Below are positions 46,143 through 56,770 of a stretch of DNA of 64,000 bases, one piece after another. Below the pieces are notes generated by a model, which made no database searches, was not told the origin of the DNA, and saw only the letters and a program-made list of their open reading frames with translations. Position 1 is the first letter of the stretch. Each line of letters begins with the position of its first letter. This DNA comes from Agarivorans sp. TSD2052 (lineage in GTDB: Bacteria; Pseudomonadota; Gammaproteobacteria; Enterobacterales; Celerinatantimonadaceae): positions 3,676,501 through 3,740,500 of the forward strand of contig NZ_CP096670.1 of NCBI RefSeq assembly GCF_023238625.1. The letters are read 5' to 3'. The position numbers and the translations under genes are program-made.

Positions 46143-46769
46143 TCAAACACCGCTAAACAATTCTACAGGCGCTCCCTGTAAGCTATCGTCACGATCGTGG
46201 GTAACCAAGATAGCGGGAATATTAAGTTGCTCAATTCTCTCTTTTACGAACTGTCTAAATTGTTTACGCAGAGGCCTATCTAACTTGCTAAATGGCTCAT
46301 CCAGTAACAGCAGTTTTGGCTGGGCCAATAAGCTACGTAATACGCTAACTCGGGCTCTTTGACCACCAGAGAGACTCGCTATATCACGCAATTCATAGCC
46401 CTGCATACCCGCATCCATCAGAGCCTGAGCAATAATCCGTTTAGCATCGGCCTGCTGTGACTTGGCTAAAGCATACTGAAGGTTTTGCGCTACATTAAAA
46501 TGTGGGAACAGCAAGTCATCTTGAAACAATATCCCCACTTGTCGCTGGGCTTGGGGTAAATCAATAATATTCACCCCTGCCAATAATATGTTTCCGCTAC
46601 AGTTAAATGTAGCATCTAGGGTGCCTGCAATAGCCGCCAAAAAAGTAGATTTGCCACAGCCACTGGGCCCCATGATGGTTAACACTTCTCCTGGCGCCAC
46701 GCTTAAGTTAATGTCAGCCATTAATCGCTGTTCAGCTGACTGCAGGCTAAAATTGTTGATTGTTAGCAA
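46143..46769 (-). CDS. ynjD: ABC transporter ATPase YnjD
   Basis: 208 residues, starting at a TTG with GAGGAA 9 bases upstream, 3 bases after the ynjC stop. Walker A is GPSGCGKST, signature SLSGGQRARV and Walker B LLLLDEPFSKLD. Short for an importer ATPase and lacking a C-terminal regulatory domain. With the next two genes it forms a YnjBCD-type importer of unknown substrate (often annotated near thiamine systems). Confidence 0.88.
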   Translation of the reverse strand: MLTINNFSLQSAEQRLMADINLSVAPGEVLTIMGPSGCGKSTFLAAIAGTLDATFNCSGNILLAGVNIIDLPQAQRQVGILFQDDLLFPHFNVAQNLQYALAKSQQADAKRIIAQALMDAGMQGYELRDIASLSGGQRARVSVLRSLLAQPKLLLLDEPFSKLDRPLRKQFRQFVKERIEQLNIPAILVTHDRDDSLQGAPVELFSGV

Positions 46770-46772
46770 TAC

Positions 46773-48455
46773 TTACATTCCTCGATGATGACGATAACGC
46801 CATTTGGGCCAGATGATGGCAAAGCTATATACCGTTAGCGGCAACAATATCTGCCAAATGACCATGACCGCAGTCACTCTGCGATCCCCCCCTGACGCTA
46901 ATGCCACTGCTTCAGTAGTCAAGGTGCTAATTCGCCCGCCACCAACAAACAGAGTCGGCAAATATTGGGCAATACTTACCGCAAAACCTATCGCAAAAGC
47001 CAGCAGTAAAGGTTTAGTTAGCATGGGGATTTTTACCCGCCAAAAGCTACGCCAATAGCTTTGTGACAAACTCACCGCCGCTTGCACGTAGCGTTGATCA
47101 TAGCTTTGATAATTATCGACTAACGATAAATACACATAGGGTAAAACAAACACCAAATGTGCCCATACCACGCTAATAAACAGACCATCGAGGTGGAACT
47201 TAAATAGCTGCACCTGCATACCAAACAAAAACACTACTTGTGGCAACAATAACGGTAAGTACATCACCAGCGACCACCAGCCTGAATGTTGTCGGCGTTG
47301 GTGTTGAAATTCTAAACACCCTACAACCAAGATTAAGCTAAGCCCCGCAGATAACATTGCGATAGACAAACTACTGCTTAAAGGCTGGTAGAGATAGGTT
47401 TCTGCTTGCTGCCAATAATGTAGGCTCCATTGTGACGGCAGCCCCTCAGGGAAGCGCCAGCGCCACGCAAAAGACCAAATAGCAATAAGCAGCACACTTA
47501 AGGCAAGTATCAACACGGTAATCAGTAAGAAGACCCGCGCAGGTGTCGCGCTCGATGCTTTAAGGCGAATGCCTTGCATAGTCCGTCGCAAATTCAACCT
47601 AAGATAGAGTTGTTCCAATAGCAGAGCGCCAGCCAAACTGAATAACACCACCACCAACAACAATAAAGCACCAGCGGCGCCCGTTAAACGCATCTCTATA
47701 TTGCTATCACTAAACCACTGCCACACGAGTAAACCCAATGTGGCCGGATGACTGGGGCCGATAATTTGCGCCACATCAACCACGGTGAGTGAGAAGACTA
47801 ACACTGCAAATAGTGGCAAGCGTATCCTTTTAAGCAACTGTGGGATCAGCACGCTGCGCCACACTTGCGCTGCTGAGTAGGCAAAACTTTGACCAATCGC
47901 TAAGCTCGATTTAACTGGCAGCTGTGAGCAGGCTCCCATCACTACCAGCAGTAAAAATGGCAGCTCTTTTATCCACAACGCTAGAATAAGGCTAATCCCC
48001 CAACTGTCTTGTGTGGTGGTCCACATTGGCGGATAAGCAAAGCCGGTCAACCAAGGTGATAACCAGCGCATAATCCAGCCGCTAGGCGCCAATAAAAACA
48101 ATAAGGCAATCGCCATTGCCGCATGAGGAATGGCTAAGAATGGCGCTAGGCTTTTTTCTAATAGCCGCCACCAAGCGCTGTGATAACAGTGCATTGCTAT
48201 CCAAAAGGCGCTAAATAAGGAAAGTAAGGTTGCAGCCCAACCACTAAACAAGCTTAAGGCAATGCCAGACCACAATGCAGGCTGGGCAAACAAATTCTGC
48301 CATGCAGAGAAACTAAAGCTGCGGTGTCCCGCTAACGGAAAATAGCCAAAAGCCGGTAACAATGTATCGATAAAGCCGAAAATTAACGGTAACAGCAGCA
48401 ATCCACTGGTTATCAGTGGAAATACTACCATCGTTTTTTTTCTCGAAAAACTCAT
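46773..48455 (-). CDS. ynjC: ABC transporter permease YnjC (fused double)
   Basis: 560 residues with about twelve hydrophobic helices, i.e. two permease units fused in one chain. Each half carries a DppC-like EAA-type loop; the second is YVQAAVSLSQSYWRSFWRVKIPML. The order and sizes match ynjC. The start ATG overlaps the ynjB stop (ATGA). Confidence 0.88.
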   Translation of the reverse strand: MSFSRKKTMVVFPLITSGLLLLPLIFGFIDTLLPAFGYFPLAGHRSFSFSAWQNLFAQPALWSGIALSLFSGWAATLLSLFSAFWIAMHCYHSAWWRLLEKSLAPFLAIPHAAMAIALLFLLAPSGWIMRWLSPWLTGFAYPPMWTTTQDSWGISLILALWIKELPFLLLVVMGACSQLPVKSSLAIGQSFAYSAAQVWRSVLIPQLLKRIRLPLFAVLVFSLTVVDVAQIIGPSHPATLGLLVWQWFSDSNIEMRLTGAAGALLLLVVVLFSLAGALLLEQLYLRLNLRRTMQGIRLKASSATPARVFLLITVLILALSVLLIAIWSFAWRWRFPEGLPSQWSLHYWQQAETYLYQPLSSSLSIAMLSAGLSLILVVGCLEFQHQRRQHSGWWSLVMYLPLLLPQVVFLFGMQVQLFKFHLDGLFISVVWAHLVFVLPYVYLSLVDNYQSYDQRYVQAAVSLSQSYWRSFWRVKIPMLTKPLLLAFAIGFAVSIAQYLPTLFVGGGRISTLTTEAVALASGGDRRVTAVMVIWQILLPLTVYSFAIIWPKWRYRHHRGM

Positions 48456-49636
48456 CGACTATAGCGGCGCAACCATTCGGCTTCCAATAAGCCCACCCAA
48501 CTAGCGTGGGGCTCAGCCAATACTTTAGCTCTATCTTCGGCGCTTAAGCTTGCTAAGCTGCTCTGCTGTTTAGCAAAAAACTGTTGCTGTTGTTCCGATA
48601 GCTTACTGAGATCTAGTACGCTGGGGTCACCCCAATAATCTAAATCGGCTTTGCGAGCTTGTGCTTCAGGAGACAGCAAGAAGTTCGCCACAACCATCGC
48701 CGCCGCGCTAGCGTCACTATTGAAAGGAATAGCAACAAAGTGAGTATTACCGATGGTGCCACTGTCATGAACATAACTGCGTATAGAGTTAGGTAATAAA
48801 CCTTGTTCTATACCCGCAGCAGGATCGTTAGGGTTGAAGCTAAAACCAATACTCAATTCACCATCATTGACCAGTTGTTGTATTTGTCCGCTGCCGCTTG
48901 GAAAGCTTTGACCGCGACGCCACATCAAAGGATGCAGCTCGTCCAATAAGGCCCACAAGTCTTCGGTCACATCATCAAAGGTTTGTTTATTTACCGGCTG
49001 ATATAACTGAGCAGGATCAGCGATGGTCTCCAACAATGCCTGTTTAATAAAGGTTGAACCGTAAAAGCTAGGAGGCGCAGGGTAAGTGAACAGCCCGGGG
49101 TTAATCTTCAAATAAGTAACTAAATCAGCCATCGACTTAGGCGCTTGCTTCAGGCGCTCACTGTCATAATAAAAGGTGAGTTGCGCTCCGCCCCAGGGCG
49201 ATTCGAAACCTTCCACAGGAAGAGTGAAGTCATAGAGAAGTGCGGGATTAGTTTGGTCGGTCAATGCCAAATTCGGCAACTGTTGGCTAAATGGCCCGAA
49301 TAATAAGCCTGCTTGTTTTAAGCTACGAAAGTTTTCGCCGTTGACCCATACCAAGTCAACACTGCCACCTTGGCTTCTTCCGCTCACTTTTTCGGCTAAA
49401 ACTCGACTAACTACATTAGCGGTATCAGTAATTTTCACATGGCTTAATTCAATATCGTATTGCTGCTTTACCTGTTCGGCAACCCAACGAATATAAGCAT
49501 TAATATTATCAGCGCCAGCCCAAGCATTGAAATAAACGGTTTGTCCCTTAGCCTGTGCTGCTATTTCTGACCAACTACTCTTAGCTAGCGATGATAGGCT
49601 GAATAAAGTTATCACCAGTACCATGATTAAACGCAC
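48452..49636 (-). CDS. ynjB: ABC transporter substrate-binding protein YnjB
   Basis: 394 residues from the GTG at 49636; a GTG two codons upstream is the alternative but lies too near the AAGGAG. A signal peptide (about 1-18, ending SSLA) leads to a periplasmic type-2 binding fold; VYFNAWAGADNINAYIRW at the start is typical of YnjB. No substrate can be read. First gene of ynjBCD on this strand. Confidence 0.88.
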   Translation of the reverse strand: MRLIMVLVITLFSLSSLAKSSWSEIAAQAKGQTVYFNAWAGADNINAYIRWVAEQVKQQYDIELSHVKITDTANVVSRVLAEKVSGRSQGGSVDLVWVNGENFRSLKQAGLLFGPFSQQLPNLALTDQTNPALLYDFTLPVEGFESPWGGAQLTFYYDSERLKQAPKSMADLVTYLKINPGLFTYPAPPSFYGSTFIKQALLETIADPAQLYQPVNKQTFDDVTEDLWALLDELHPLMWRRGQSFPSGSGQIQQLVNDGELSIGFSFNPNDPAAGIEQGLLPNSIRSYVHDSGTIGNTHFVAIPFNSDASAAAMVVANFLLSPEAQARKADLDYWGDPSVLDLSKLSEQQQQFFAKQQSSLASLSAEDRAKVLAEPHASWVGLLEAEWLRRYSR

Positions 49637-49736
49637 GATCACACTCCTTGTTATATTTCGCTAATATCTTCTACAGTCAAAAACCGGATAAGTGCTGACT
49701 ATCTTTCACAATAAACCAAAATAGTAGTTAATATAC

Positions 49737-49763
49737 AAAAAAACCGCGCCGAGGCGCGGTTTT
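49737..49763 (-). terminator. Terminator of the rpsF-rplI operon
   Basis: AAACCGCGCC/GGCGCGGTTT with a 2-base tip, followed by seven T on the minus strand, 22 bases after the rplI stop. Confidence 0.92.
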
Positions 49764-49784
49764 ATCAAGCAATTGAACAGAAAT

Positions 49785-50237
49785 TTATTCTGCAGCAACA
49801 ACTTGTAGAGTAACAGTAGCGCTAACGTCTGTATGAACTTGAATAACAATTTCAACTTCACCAGTGTTACGTAGTACACCGTTAGAAAGACGAACTTCTG
49901 ATTTCACTACTTCAACACCAGCCGCTGTAATAGCGTCTGCGATGTCGCGAGTACCGATAGAACCAAATAGTTTACCTTCTTCACCAGCTTTAGCTTCAAT
50001 AACAATCGCTTCTAGAGCGTTTAGTTTTTCAGCGCGAGCTTCAGATACTTTCAAAGTTTCAGCTAACTTAGCTTCTAATTCTGAACGACGAGCTTCAAAA
50101 ACTTCTACGTTAGATTTAGTTGCTGGTACAGCTTTACCTTGTGGGATCAAGAAGTTACGTGCGTAACCTGCTTTAACATTAACTTGATCACCCAAACCGC
50201 CTAAGTTAGCGATTTTATCTAATAAAATAATTTCCAT
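49785..50237 (-). CDS. rplI: 50S ribosomal protein L9
   Basis: 150 residues. The N-terminal RNA-binding domain is intact ([40 protein letters not shown]), followed by the long helix and the C-terminal domain. Last gene of the rpsF-priB-rpsR-rplI operon. Confidence 0.98.
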   Translation of the reverse strand: MEIILLDKIANLGGLGDQVNVKAGYARNFLIPQGKAVPATKSNVEVFEARRSELEAKLAETLKVSEARAEKLNALEAIVIEAKAGEEGKLFGSIGTRDIADAITAAGVEVVKSEVRLSNGVLRNTGEVEIVIQVHTDVSATVTLQVVAAE

Positions 50238-50287
50238 TACCTTTCCTCGAAATATTCGATTGAGTTAGGCCAATCGCATACAAGAAT

Positions 50288-50515
50288 TTACTTATGTAAA
50301 TCAGTGTATGGCAATAGAGCCAGGTAACGAGCACGTTTAATAGCGCGTGCAAGTTGACGTTGGTATTTAGCGCTTGTACCAGTAATACGACTAGGTACAA
50401 TTTTACCACTTTCAGTGATGTAGTTTTTCAATGTTGTAGTATCTTTATAGTCGATCTCTACAACACCTTCCGCTGAAAAGCGGCAGAATTTACGACGACG
50501 GAAAAAACGTGCCAT
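50288..50515 (-). CDS. rpsR: 30S ribosomal protein S18
   Basis: 75 residues from the ATG at 50515; the open frame extends 13 codons upstream, but the family begins [14 protein letters not shown] zinc-free S18 with the [12 protein letters not shown] and [10 protein letters not shown] motifs. It pairs with S6 on the ribosome, and its N-terminal Ala is the target of RimI, also encoded here. Confidence 0.98.
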   Translation of the reverse strand: MARFFRRRKFCRFSAEGVVEIDYKDTTTLKNYITESGKIVPSRITGTSAKYQRQLARAIKRARYLALLPYTDLHK

Positions 50516-50519
50516 AACA

Positions 50520-50834
50520 TTATCCTCGTGATAACAAATCAATTTCAGAAGCATGAAGTACCAATCGGTATGTACCGTTGGCCGCTTTGTGGCTACTTAA
50601 AAAGCCACTTACTTTTACCTCACACCCCATACTTATATGCGATGAATCTTGCTTCAAAATATCGCCACTTGCAACTACTGCCATTTGACAATAGGCTTGG
50701 CGCGAAAATCCAGCTTCTTGCTGCTGCGAACGATGCTCTAACCAAAACTGGCAGTGAGCAACACCGGCTGGACTGGTAGAGCGTTTAGGTGCGCGTAATA
50801 CCCGCCCCTGCAAAACCAACCTATTTTCAGACAT
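50520..50834 (-). CDS. priB: Primosomal replication protein N
   Basis: 104 residues, single OB fold. N-terminal [22 protein letters not shown] and the hydrophobic C-terminal strand match PriB, which helps restart stalled forks. It lies between rpsF and rpsR as in E. coli, 4-5 bases from each. Confidence 0.95.
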   Translation of the reverse strand: MSENRLVLQGRVLRAPKRSTSPAGVAHCQFWLEHRSQQQEAGFSRQAYCQMAVVASGDILKQDSSHISMGCEVKVSGFLSSHKAANGTYRLVLHASEIDLLSRG

Positions 50835-50839
50835 GCGTC

Positions 50840-51274
50840 TTATTCTTCGCTAGCTGACTCTTCTTTAGCTTCTACTGCTGGAGCTTCTTCAGTTGCTGTT
50901 TCAGCTTCTTCACGACGAGCTGGACGCTCATCATCACGACGAGCTGGACGCTCATCTCTAGCTTTAGCAATTGCAGACATCTCTGTAACAGCAGACTTAG
51001 TGCGCATGATCATGTTGCGGATAACAGCATCGTTGAAACGGAAAGCAGTTTCCAATTCATCGACAACTTCTGCGCTGGCTTCAATGTTCAAAAGAACATA
51101 GTGTGCTTTATGCAGCTTCTCAATTGGGTAAGCCAATTGACGGCGGCCCCAATCTTCCAAGCGATGGATGTTTCCGCCGTTATCATTGATAACTGCAGAA
51201 TAACGTTCGATCATACCTGGAACTTGTTCGCTCTGGTCTGGGTGGACCATGAATACGATTTCGTAATGACGCAT
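50840..51274 (-). CDS. rpsF: 30S ribosomal protein S6
   Basis: 144 residues. The ferredoxin-like core ([18 protein letters not shown] to about residue 100) is standard. The C-terminal tail (about 105-144) is acidic/basic and low-complexity, with an 8-codon repeat [15 protein letters not shown] (see 50911-50956) ending in Glu residues, the usual site of RimK glutamylation. First gene of the operon. Confidence 0.97.
   Translation of the reverse strand: MRHYEIVFMVHPDQSEQVPGMIERYSAVINDNGGNIHRLEDWGRRQLAYPIEKLHKAHYVLLNIEASAEVVDELETAFRFNDAVIRNMIMRTKSAVTEMSAIAKARDERPARRDDERPARREEAETATEEAPAVEAKEESASEE
50911..50956. repeat. Tandem 22-base repeat inside rpsF
   Basis: The 22-base unit beginning CACGACGAGCTGG occurs perfectly at 50911-50932 and again at 50935-50956 (period 24, i.e. 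eight codons). It encodes the repeated DERPARR motif of the S6 tail. Confidence 0.85.
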
Positions 51275-51279
51275 GATTG

Positions 51280-51330
51280 CTCCCTACGGGTTATAGCCTC
51301 GTTCATGGTACAGTCGAACCGAAGAGGCAA
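51280..51330 (-). promoter_or_regulatory. Candidate S6:S18 leader motif
   Basis: Upstream of rpsF, GCCTC/GAGGC and GTTC/GAAC can form a bulged stem ending just before an ACCCGTAGGGAG ribosome-site segment. S6:S18 autoregulatory leaders with a CCG box occur upstream of rpsF in many bacteria; this assignment is tentative and from hand folding. Confidence 0.4.
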
Positions 51331-51402
51331 GGAACTAAAAGTAAAATGACTGTTTTAGGGGCGCTGATTCTATGCGAAGGTGAGAATTTAATCAAGCTAA
51401 AT

Positions 51403-51438
51403 AAAAGCCACTGCTAGATTAACTATTCAGTGGCTTTT
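51403..51438 (-). terminator. Terminator of the rnr-rlmB operon
   Basis: Perfect 11-base stem (AAAAGCCACTG/CAGTGGCTTTT) with a 14-base loop, then T-rich sequence on the minus strand, 22 bases after the rlmB stop. Confidence 0.8.
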
Positions 51439-51459
51439 AATCAGCAAACAAGTGGGGGC

Positions 51460-52194
51460 TTAGCGACGCTGACGAACCGCTTCAAATAAACAAATTCCCG
51501 CAGCGACAGAGACGTTTAAACTTGATACAGCCCCTAGCATGGGTAGCTTGATTAGCTCATCACAGGTTTCACGTGTTAAGCGGCGCATACCGGTACCTTC
51601 AGCACCCATAACAATAGCCATAGGGCCTTGTAACTTTGTGTCGTAAATAAACTGTTCGGCCTCGCCAGCGGTGCCAACCACCCACACGCCCATTTGTTGC
51701 AACTCTCGCAGCGTTCTGGCGAGGTTGGTCACCACCACTAGAGGGACGGTTTCAGCCGCGCCACTGGCCACCTTACGAACCGTGGCATTTAACTGCACCG
51801 AGTTATCTTTAGGTACAATCACCCCCACCACTCCAGCAGCATCGGCATTACGTAAACAAGCGCCTAAGTTATGCGGATCGGTGACACCGTCTAATATCAA
51901 AAATAGCGGTGCTGTCGTTGATTCAACTAATTGCTTAAGATCGTGTTCGTTATACCCTCGCCCCGCTTTAACCCGAGCCACAATGCCTTGGTGTTGAGTG
52001 CTTTCGGCTTTGTCGTCTAGGGCCTTACGTGGCATAAACTGCACCGATGCCCCTAAACGACGAAGCTCGTTAAGCAAAGGAAGTAGCCGTTCATCTTGAC
52101 GACCTTTTAAAGCAAATACTTCGATAATTCGCTCTGGGCTTCGTTCTAATAAAGCCTGCACAGCGTGCAAACCATAAATTACTTGTTGGCTCAT
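51460..52194 (-). CDS. rlmB: 23S rRNA 2'-O-methyltransferase G2251
   Basis: 244 residues of the SpoU/TrmH family. N-terminal substrate domain ([19 protein letters not shown]), then the SPOUT knot: [28 protein letters not shown] and [23 protein letters not shown]. Its start overlaps the rnr stop by 4 bases, as in E. coli. Confidence 0.95.
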   Translation of the reverse strand: MSQQVIYGLHAVQALLERSPERIIEVFALKGRQDERLLPLLNELRRLGASVQFMPRKALDDKAESTQHQGIVARVKAGRGYNEHDLKQLVESTTAPLFLILDGVTDPHNLGACLRNADAAGVVGVIVPKDNSVQLNATVRKVASGAAETVPLVVVTNLARTLRELQQMGVWVVGTAGEAEQFIYDTKLQGPMAIVMGAEGTGMRRLTRETCDELIKLPMLGAVSSLNVSVAAGICLFEAVRQRR

Positions 52195-54731
52195 GATTGA
52201 TTCTTCTGTTGTTTAGCGGCGCTGCGCTCTTGTTTACCAGGGCGTTGCTTACGTTTCTTTTTCGGTTTTTTACGCTTAGGGCTAGCCGACTCATTATTGC
52301 CTTTAGCTTTGTTGGCTTTTGGGTCACGCTGCTGCCAAGGGCTAAAACCCCCTTTATTTTCTGTGCCAGAGTCTTTATTGGTCTCACTAACAGCACTCGG
52401 TTGGCGGCGTTTACCTTTATTTTTGGTATCGCGATGGCGCGGCTTTTTCTTGGCCGTTGCTGGCTTCCCGCTAGCGTCTTCTTCTCGGTTGGCGGCAAAA
52501 CGCTTACCACGAGGAGGATTGCTAGGTTTAGCCCTGCGGTTTGGCCGGTCAAACTCATCTTCTTGGCCGTCTTTGTTGACCAAGATAAATTCCATTTTTC
52601 GGTCCGCCATATTGACTGACGCTACCTTCACCATTACCGCATCACCAATGCGAAAACGTTTAGCGGTTTTCTCTCCCACTAACAATTGGCGTGCTGCATC
52701 ATAATGATAATAATCGCCACGTAAAGAATTGATGTGTACTAAGCCGTCGATATGGAACTCATCTAAACGCGCAAAGAAGCCAAAACCCGTTACCGCGGCA
52801 ATGGTCGCTGAATAAACCATCCCCACATGATCGAGCATATATTCACATTTCAAACTATCTGACACTTCTCGTGTGGCGTCATCGGCACGTCGCTCGGTCA
52901 TTGAACAGTTTTCGCCAAACTTTTCCATCTCATCTTCTGAGTAGCTGTATCCGCCAGTGGGGGTCCACTTATTACTAATGGTGTTACCAGCCGCTTCGGT
53001 ATCTTGCTTGTTGACCAAATACTTGATCACTCGATGCAGCAATAAGTCAGGATAACGCCTAATTGGTGAGGTGAAATGCGCATAAGATTTTAGTGCCAGA
53101 CCAAAATGCCCAAGATTATCGGGCTGATAAACAGCCTGCATCATCGAGCGCAGCAACATCGTTTGAATAAGTTCTAGATCAGGGCGCTGTTGGATATCTG
53201 CAACCAATTTAAAGTAATCACTAGGTTGAGGTTCGTCCCCGCCACCTAGCGGTAGGCCAAGTTCATTTAAAAAGCCTCTAAAATTAGTTAAACGCTCTTT
53301 ACCCGGTTTATCGTGAACCCGGTATAAAATGGCTTGTTGCTGCTTCTCAACAAACTTTGCCGCCGCCACGTTTGCTTGAATCATGCACTCTTCAATCATC
53401 TTATGTGCATCATTACGAGTCAGCGGAACAATTTGCTCAATTTTTCGCTGTGCATTAAAAATAAAGCGGGTTTCTTGGGTTTCCAACTCTATGCCACCAC
53501 GTTGCGCGCGACTCACTTTTAATGCGCTATATAAACGGTGTAGCTCTTCTAGATGCGGCACTTGCTGGGCATAACGTTCAATTAGGGCTTCATCACCCTC
53601 TAAAATCGCAGCTACTTTGTTATAAGTAAAACGCGCATGAGAGTGCATCACTGCTTCATAAAACTTATAGCCAGATAATCGTCCCGCAGCGGAAATGGTC
53701 ATCTCTGCCACCATGCACAAACGATCAACCTGTGGATTCAGCGAACACAATCCGTTGGATAGCTGTTCAGGCAACATCGGAATGACTTGGTCAGGAAAAT
53801 AGACCGAGTTACCACGCAGCAAGGCTTCTCTATCAAGTGCAGAGTCAGGTCTGACGTAGTAAGACACGTCAGCAATGGCGACCCATAAGCGCCAGCCTCC
53901 CGATTTTTTAGCTTCACAGTAGACCGCGTCATCAAAATCTCGCGCATCTTCGCCATCAATCGTCACCAATGGAAGAGCACGTAAATCTACTCGCTGTTGT
54001 TTAGCGGCTTCGTCGACTTCTTCTTCAAGCTTGCTAACGGACTTGCTAACAGCCTTTGGCCATTCATGGGGAATATCATGATTACGCAGCGCCACTTGCA
54101 CTTCCATGCCAGGCGCCATTTTCTCACCAAGAATATCGATAACTTTACCCACCGCCAATTTCGGCGCAGAGGGTCGGCTAATGACTTCAACCACTACCAC
54201 TTGGCCTTGACGAGCACCAGCAGTATCACTTTTGGCAATTAAAATATCTTGGTTAATACGCGAATCATCAGGCACCACATAACGGTGGTTACCTTCAACA
54301 AAAAAGCGCCCTACCAATTCAACTTTACGCTGTTTCAGTAGCTTAACAATTTGTCCTTCTCTACGACCACGCTTATCCATACTCGAGGGAGCGGCCAACA
54401 CAAAATCATTATGGAAGACCTTGCGCATTTCTTTGGCGGGTAGGAATAAATCGCTACCTTCTTGAGTGGTTTTAAGAAACCCAAAACCGTCTCTATGACC
54501 AATAATAGTCCCCGTCACTAAGCCTAGTCGTTCTGGTAAGGTAAACGCGCCGATGCGGGTGGTTACCAAGAGGCCCTCTTCAAGTAAGTGAGCTAAGGTA
54601 GCCCCAAATTGCGCACTTTCTTCAGGGCTACACAAAGCGTGTAACCAATCTTTAGACACCGGCGCCATCTCTTCATTGAGAGCAGCCAAGAGGGTCGATT
54701 TTAAGGTGGCCGACACAGCCTGATTTTGCAT
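52191..54731 (-). CDS. rnr: Ribonuclease R
   Basis: 846 residues. Order: N-terminal winged helix, cold-shock domains, the RNB domain with [19 protein letters not shown] (catalytic aspartates) and the S1 domain ([21 protein letters not shown]). The C-terminal 130 residues are a very basic, low-complexity tail ([24 protein letters not shown]), as usual in RNase R. It degrades structured RNA and clears the mRNA in trans-translation. First gene of rnr-rlmB. Confidence 0.96.
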   Translation of the reverse strand: MQNQAVSATLKSTLLAALNEEMAPVSKDWLHALCSPEESAQFGATLAHLLEEGLLVTTRIGAFTLPERLGLVTGTIIGHRDGFGFLKTTQEGSDLFLPAKEMRKVFHNDFVLAAPSSMDKRGRREGQIVKLLKQRKVELVGRFFVEGNHRYVVPDDSRINQDILIAKSDTAGARQGQVVVVEVISRPSAPKLAVGKVIDILGEKMAPGMEVQVALRNHDIPHEWPKAVSKSVSKLEEEVDEAAKQQRVDLRALPLVTIDGEDARDFDDAVYCEAKKSGGWRLWVAIADVSYYVRPDSALDREALLRGNSVYFPDQVIPMLPEQLSNGLCSLNPQVDRLCMVAEMTISAAGRLSGYKFYEAVMHSHARFTYNKVAAILEGDEALIERYAQQVPHLEELHRLYSALKVSRAQRGGIELETQETRFIFNAQRKIEQIVPLTRNDAHKMIEECMIQANVAAAKFVEKQQQAILYRVHDKPGKERLTNFRGFLNELGLPLGGGDEPQPSDYFKLVADIQQRPDLELIQTMLLRSMMQAVYQPDNLGHFGLALKSYAHFTSPIRRYPDLLLHRVIKYLVNKQDTEAAGNTISNKWTPTGGYSYSEDEMEKFGENCSMTERRADDATREVSDSLKCEYMLDHVGMVYSATIAAVTGFGFFARLDEFHIDGLVHINSLRGDYYHYDAARQLLVGEKTAKRFRIGDAVMVKVASVNMADRKMEFILVNKDGQEDEFDRPNRRAKPSNPPRGKRFAANREEDASGKPATAKKKPRHRDTKNKGKRRQPSAVSETNKDSGTENKGGFSPWQQRDPKANKAKGNNESASPKRKKPKKKRKQRPGKQERSAAKQQKNQS

Positions 54732-54759
54732 TAACTAACCTGCCAAAATTAAACAAATA

Positions 54760-54786
54760 AAGGACTATCCTTTATAGAATAGTCCT
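54760..54786 (-). terminator. Terminator of the motX gene
   Basis: AGGACTATTC/GGATAGTCCT (10-base stem, one G-U pair) with a TATAAA loop, then TTTATTTG on the minus strand, about 25 bases after the motX stop. Confidence 0.75.
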
Positions 54787-54809
54787 ATGGTAATGCTTTG
54801 GGCAGGCCT

Positions 54810-55523
54810 TTAGTAGGGTTGGTTGCTTGCTTTAGCTTTATCAACCACATAATTGGGCATCTTCTTGGCTAAAGATGCCAGCAGTAAACTAGCTTCACGG
54901 TGCACCGCTTTATCAGCAATGATCGAGTGATGAAGCCAGCGATAGGCGTCTTCGTAATCATAAGGACTGCCTTTGCCTTCAACATACAAGGCCACCAATC
55001 TTAGCTGTGCAGGTAAAAAACCTTGGCCAGCGGCTTCGCGCAGTAAAGGAATTGCCTTGGCATAATCTTGCTGTACTAACGTACCGGTAGCGTAATAGCG
55101 ACCTAGCTGCTCCATTGCCGCGGCTAAGCCTTGATTGGCCGCTCGCCACATATACATAACGCCAAGTTCAGGGTTTGGGTCAACACAAACGCCCCAAGCT
55201 AACATGTCGCCCCACAAAAATTGATAAGCCGGTATAGCCACTTTCTCTGCACGAGCACCAATATCTTCAACCAACTGGCATTCATCGGCTTTTACTCGAG
55301 CCAAGTGCTGGTTATTGTTAATCCATGAGATCAGCTCAGCTTGTTTATAGATTTGCACCGCACCAATATCTGAGGGGCTAGTATATTCTGTTGGATCGAC
55401 TGGCACAGCAGCTTGCTGCTCGGCATCGAGCTCATCATCCACTGACAGAGAATCAATGGACTCTGCCATAACGGGCAGGGTTAATGCTGCGACCAGCATA
55501 AAGCTAATTAATTGCTTATTCAT
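54810..55523 (-). CDS. motX: Sodium-type flagellar motor protein MotX
   Basis: 237 residues with a signal peptide (cleavage near VMA, residue 20). The body has HLARVKADECQLVEDIGARA, YQFLWGDMLAWGVCV and SEL1-like repeats (AANQGLAAAMEQLGRYY, AAGQGFLPAQLRLVALY), a pattern specific to MotX of Vibrio, Shewanella and relatives. MotX with MotY forms the T-ring that stabilises the PomA/PomB stator, so this organism has a Na+-driven polar flagellum. AGGAA lies 6 bases before the ATG. A 62-base gap with a terminator separates it from rnr. Confidence 0.93.
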   Translation of the reverse strand: MNKQLISFMLVAALTLPVMAESIDSLSVDDELDAEQQAAVPVDPTEYTSPSDIGAVQIYKQAELISWINNNQHLARVKADECQLVEDIGARAEKVAIPAYQFLWGDMLAWGVCVDPNPELGVMYMWRAANQGLAAAMEQLGRYYATGTLVQQDYAKAIPLLREAAGQGFLPAQLRLVALYVEGKGSPYDYEDAYRWLHHSIIADKAVHREASLLLASLAKKMPNYVVDKAKASNQPY

Positions 55524-55609
55524 TTGCCGTTCCTATCTTTTAACAGCGTTCTGCTAACAGTTAAGCTATCGGCACCTCGGCAAAAAGCTGAAGGCCCTTT
55601 TGCTGGTAT

Positions 55610-55635
55610 AAAAAAAGGAGTGCAAGCACTCCTTT
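55610..55635. terminator. Terminator of the mdh gene
   Basis: GGAGTGC/GCACTCC with a 2-base tip, preceded by seven A and followed by TTT, so it can act in both directions; on the minus strand seven T follow it. Confidence 0.85.
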
Positions 55636-55656
55636 ATCATCGTTTAGGCTGAGAGT

Positions 55657-56586
55657 TTATACAAACTCGACACCCTTATCGATGTCGCCATGTAGGGTAT
55701 CTAACATGCCGTCAATAGCCGCTTTTTCAAAAGCGCTAATGTCACCGTAAGGTAAGATTTCAGCTACGCCTTGTGGGCCCAAACGCACCGGTTGAGCGAA
55801 GAATTTAGCGTGTTCGCTACCGCCATCTACGTAGGCGCACTCAATCACATCTTCGCCTTGAGCCGCTTTCACTAAGGACAAACAAAAACGTGCAGCGGCT
55901 TGGCCCATAGATAAGGTAGCGCTACCGCCACCCGCTTTAGCTTCAACCACCTCTGTACCAGCGTTTTGAATACGCGTGGTCATCGCGGCAATTTCTTCAT
56001 CAGTGAATGAAATACCGTCTAGTTGCGATAACAATGGCAAGATAGTGACGCCACTGTGCCCGCCGATAACATTAAGCTTGATGTCTGCAGGGTTTAAACC
56101 TTTTGCTTCAGCAATAAAGGTTTCTGAACGAATAACATCAAGTGTAGTTACACCAAACAATTTTGCAGGGTCATAAACACCGGCTTTTTTCAGCACTTCA
56201 GCAGCAATTGGTACCGTGGTATTAACCGGGTTAGTGATAATACCGATGCAGGCTTTAGGGCTCGTAACTGCCACTTTCTCAATCAGGTTTTTAACAATAC
56301 CTGCATTGATATTGAACAAATCTGAGCGGTCCATACCAGGTTTGCGAGCAACCCCAGCAGAAATTAATACGATATCAGCACCTTCAAGTGCTGGTGTTGG
56401 GTCTTCGCCTGCAAATCCTTTTATAGCCACCTGGGTAGGTATGTGGCTCAAATCAACAGCAACACCAGGTGTAACTGGGGCGATGTCATAAAGCGAAAGT
56501 TCAGAACCAGCAGGTAACTGGGTTTTTAATAGTAATGAAAGGGCTTGGCCAATTCCGCCAGCGGCACCTAATACGGCAACTTTCAT
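55657..56586 (-). CDS. mdh: Malate dehydrogenase
   Basis: 309 residues (about 312 in E. coli). NAD-dependent TCA-cycle enzyme. GAAGGIGQ at the start binds [12 protein letters not shown] and [10 protein letters not shown] are the family signatures, ITNPVN positions the cofactor, and [12 protein letters not shown] holds the catalytic His. Divergent from argR in the wider neighbourhood, as in E. coli, but a binding-protein gene is inserted between them here. Confidence 0.96.
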   Translation of the reverse strand: MKVAVLGAAGGIGQALSLLLKTQLPAGSELSLYDIAPVTPGVAVDLSHIPTQVAIKGFAGEDPTPALEGADIVLISAGVARKPGMDRSDLFNINAGIVKNLIEKVAVTSPKACIGIITNPVNTTVPIAAEVLKKAGVYDPAKLFGVTTLDVIRSETFIAEAKGLNPADIKLNVIGGHSGVTILPLLSQLDGISFTDEEIAAMTTRIQNAGTEVVEAKAGGGSATLSMGQAAARFCLSLVKAAQGEDVIECAYVDGGSEHAKFFAQPVRLGPQGVAEILPYGDISAFEKAAIDGMLDTLHGDIDKGVEFV

Positions 56587-56770
56587 CCAACTTCTCCATG
56601 CTTTTTTGTAATTGTAGAGGGGATGTCTTTACAGACAGCAAACACGATAGCCGAATCCACATCAAAATACAATTTAGCAACATTTTTAAAGCAACTATAA
56701 AACAGAAAAAGCCTGCCTTAATCACACTTTAACAATCTCACTTAAGACCTTGGTCTAACAGTGTTTGTCA

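Noticed and set aside
52091-52558. 155-codon minus-strand frame over the RNase R tail
   Set aside because: It is a frame shift of the Lys/Arg-rich RNase R C-terminus, which is low-complexity.
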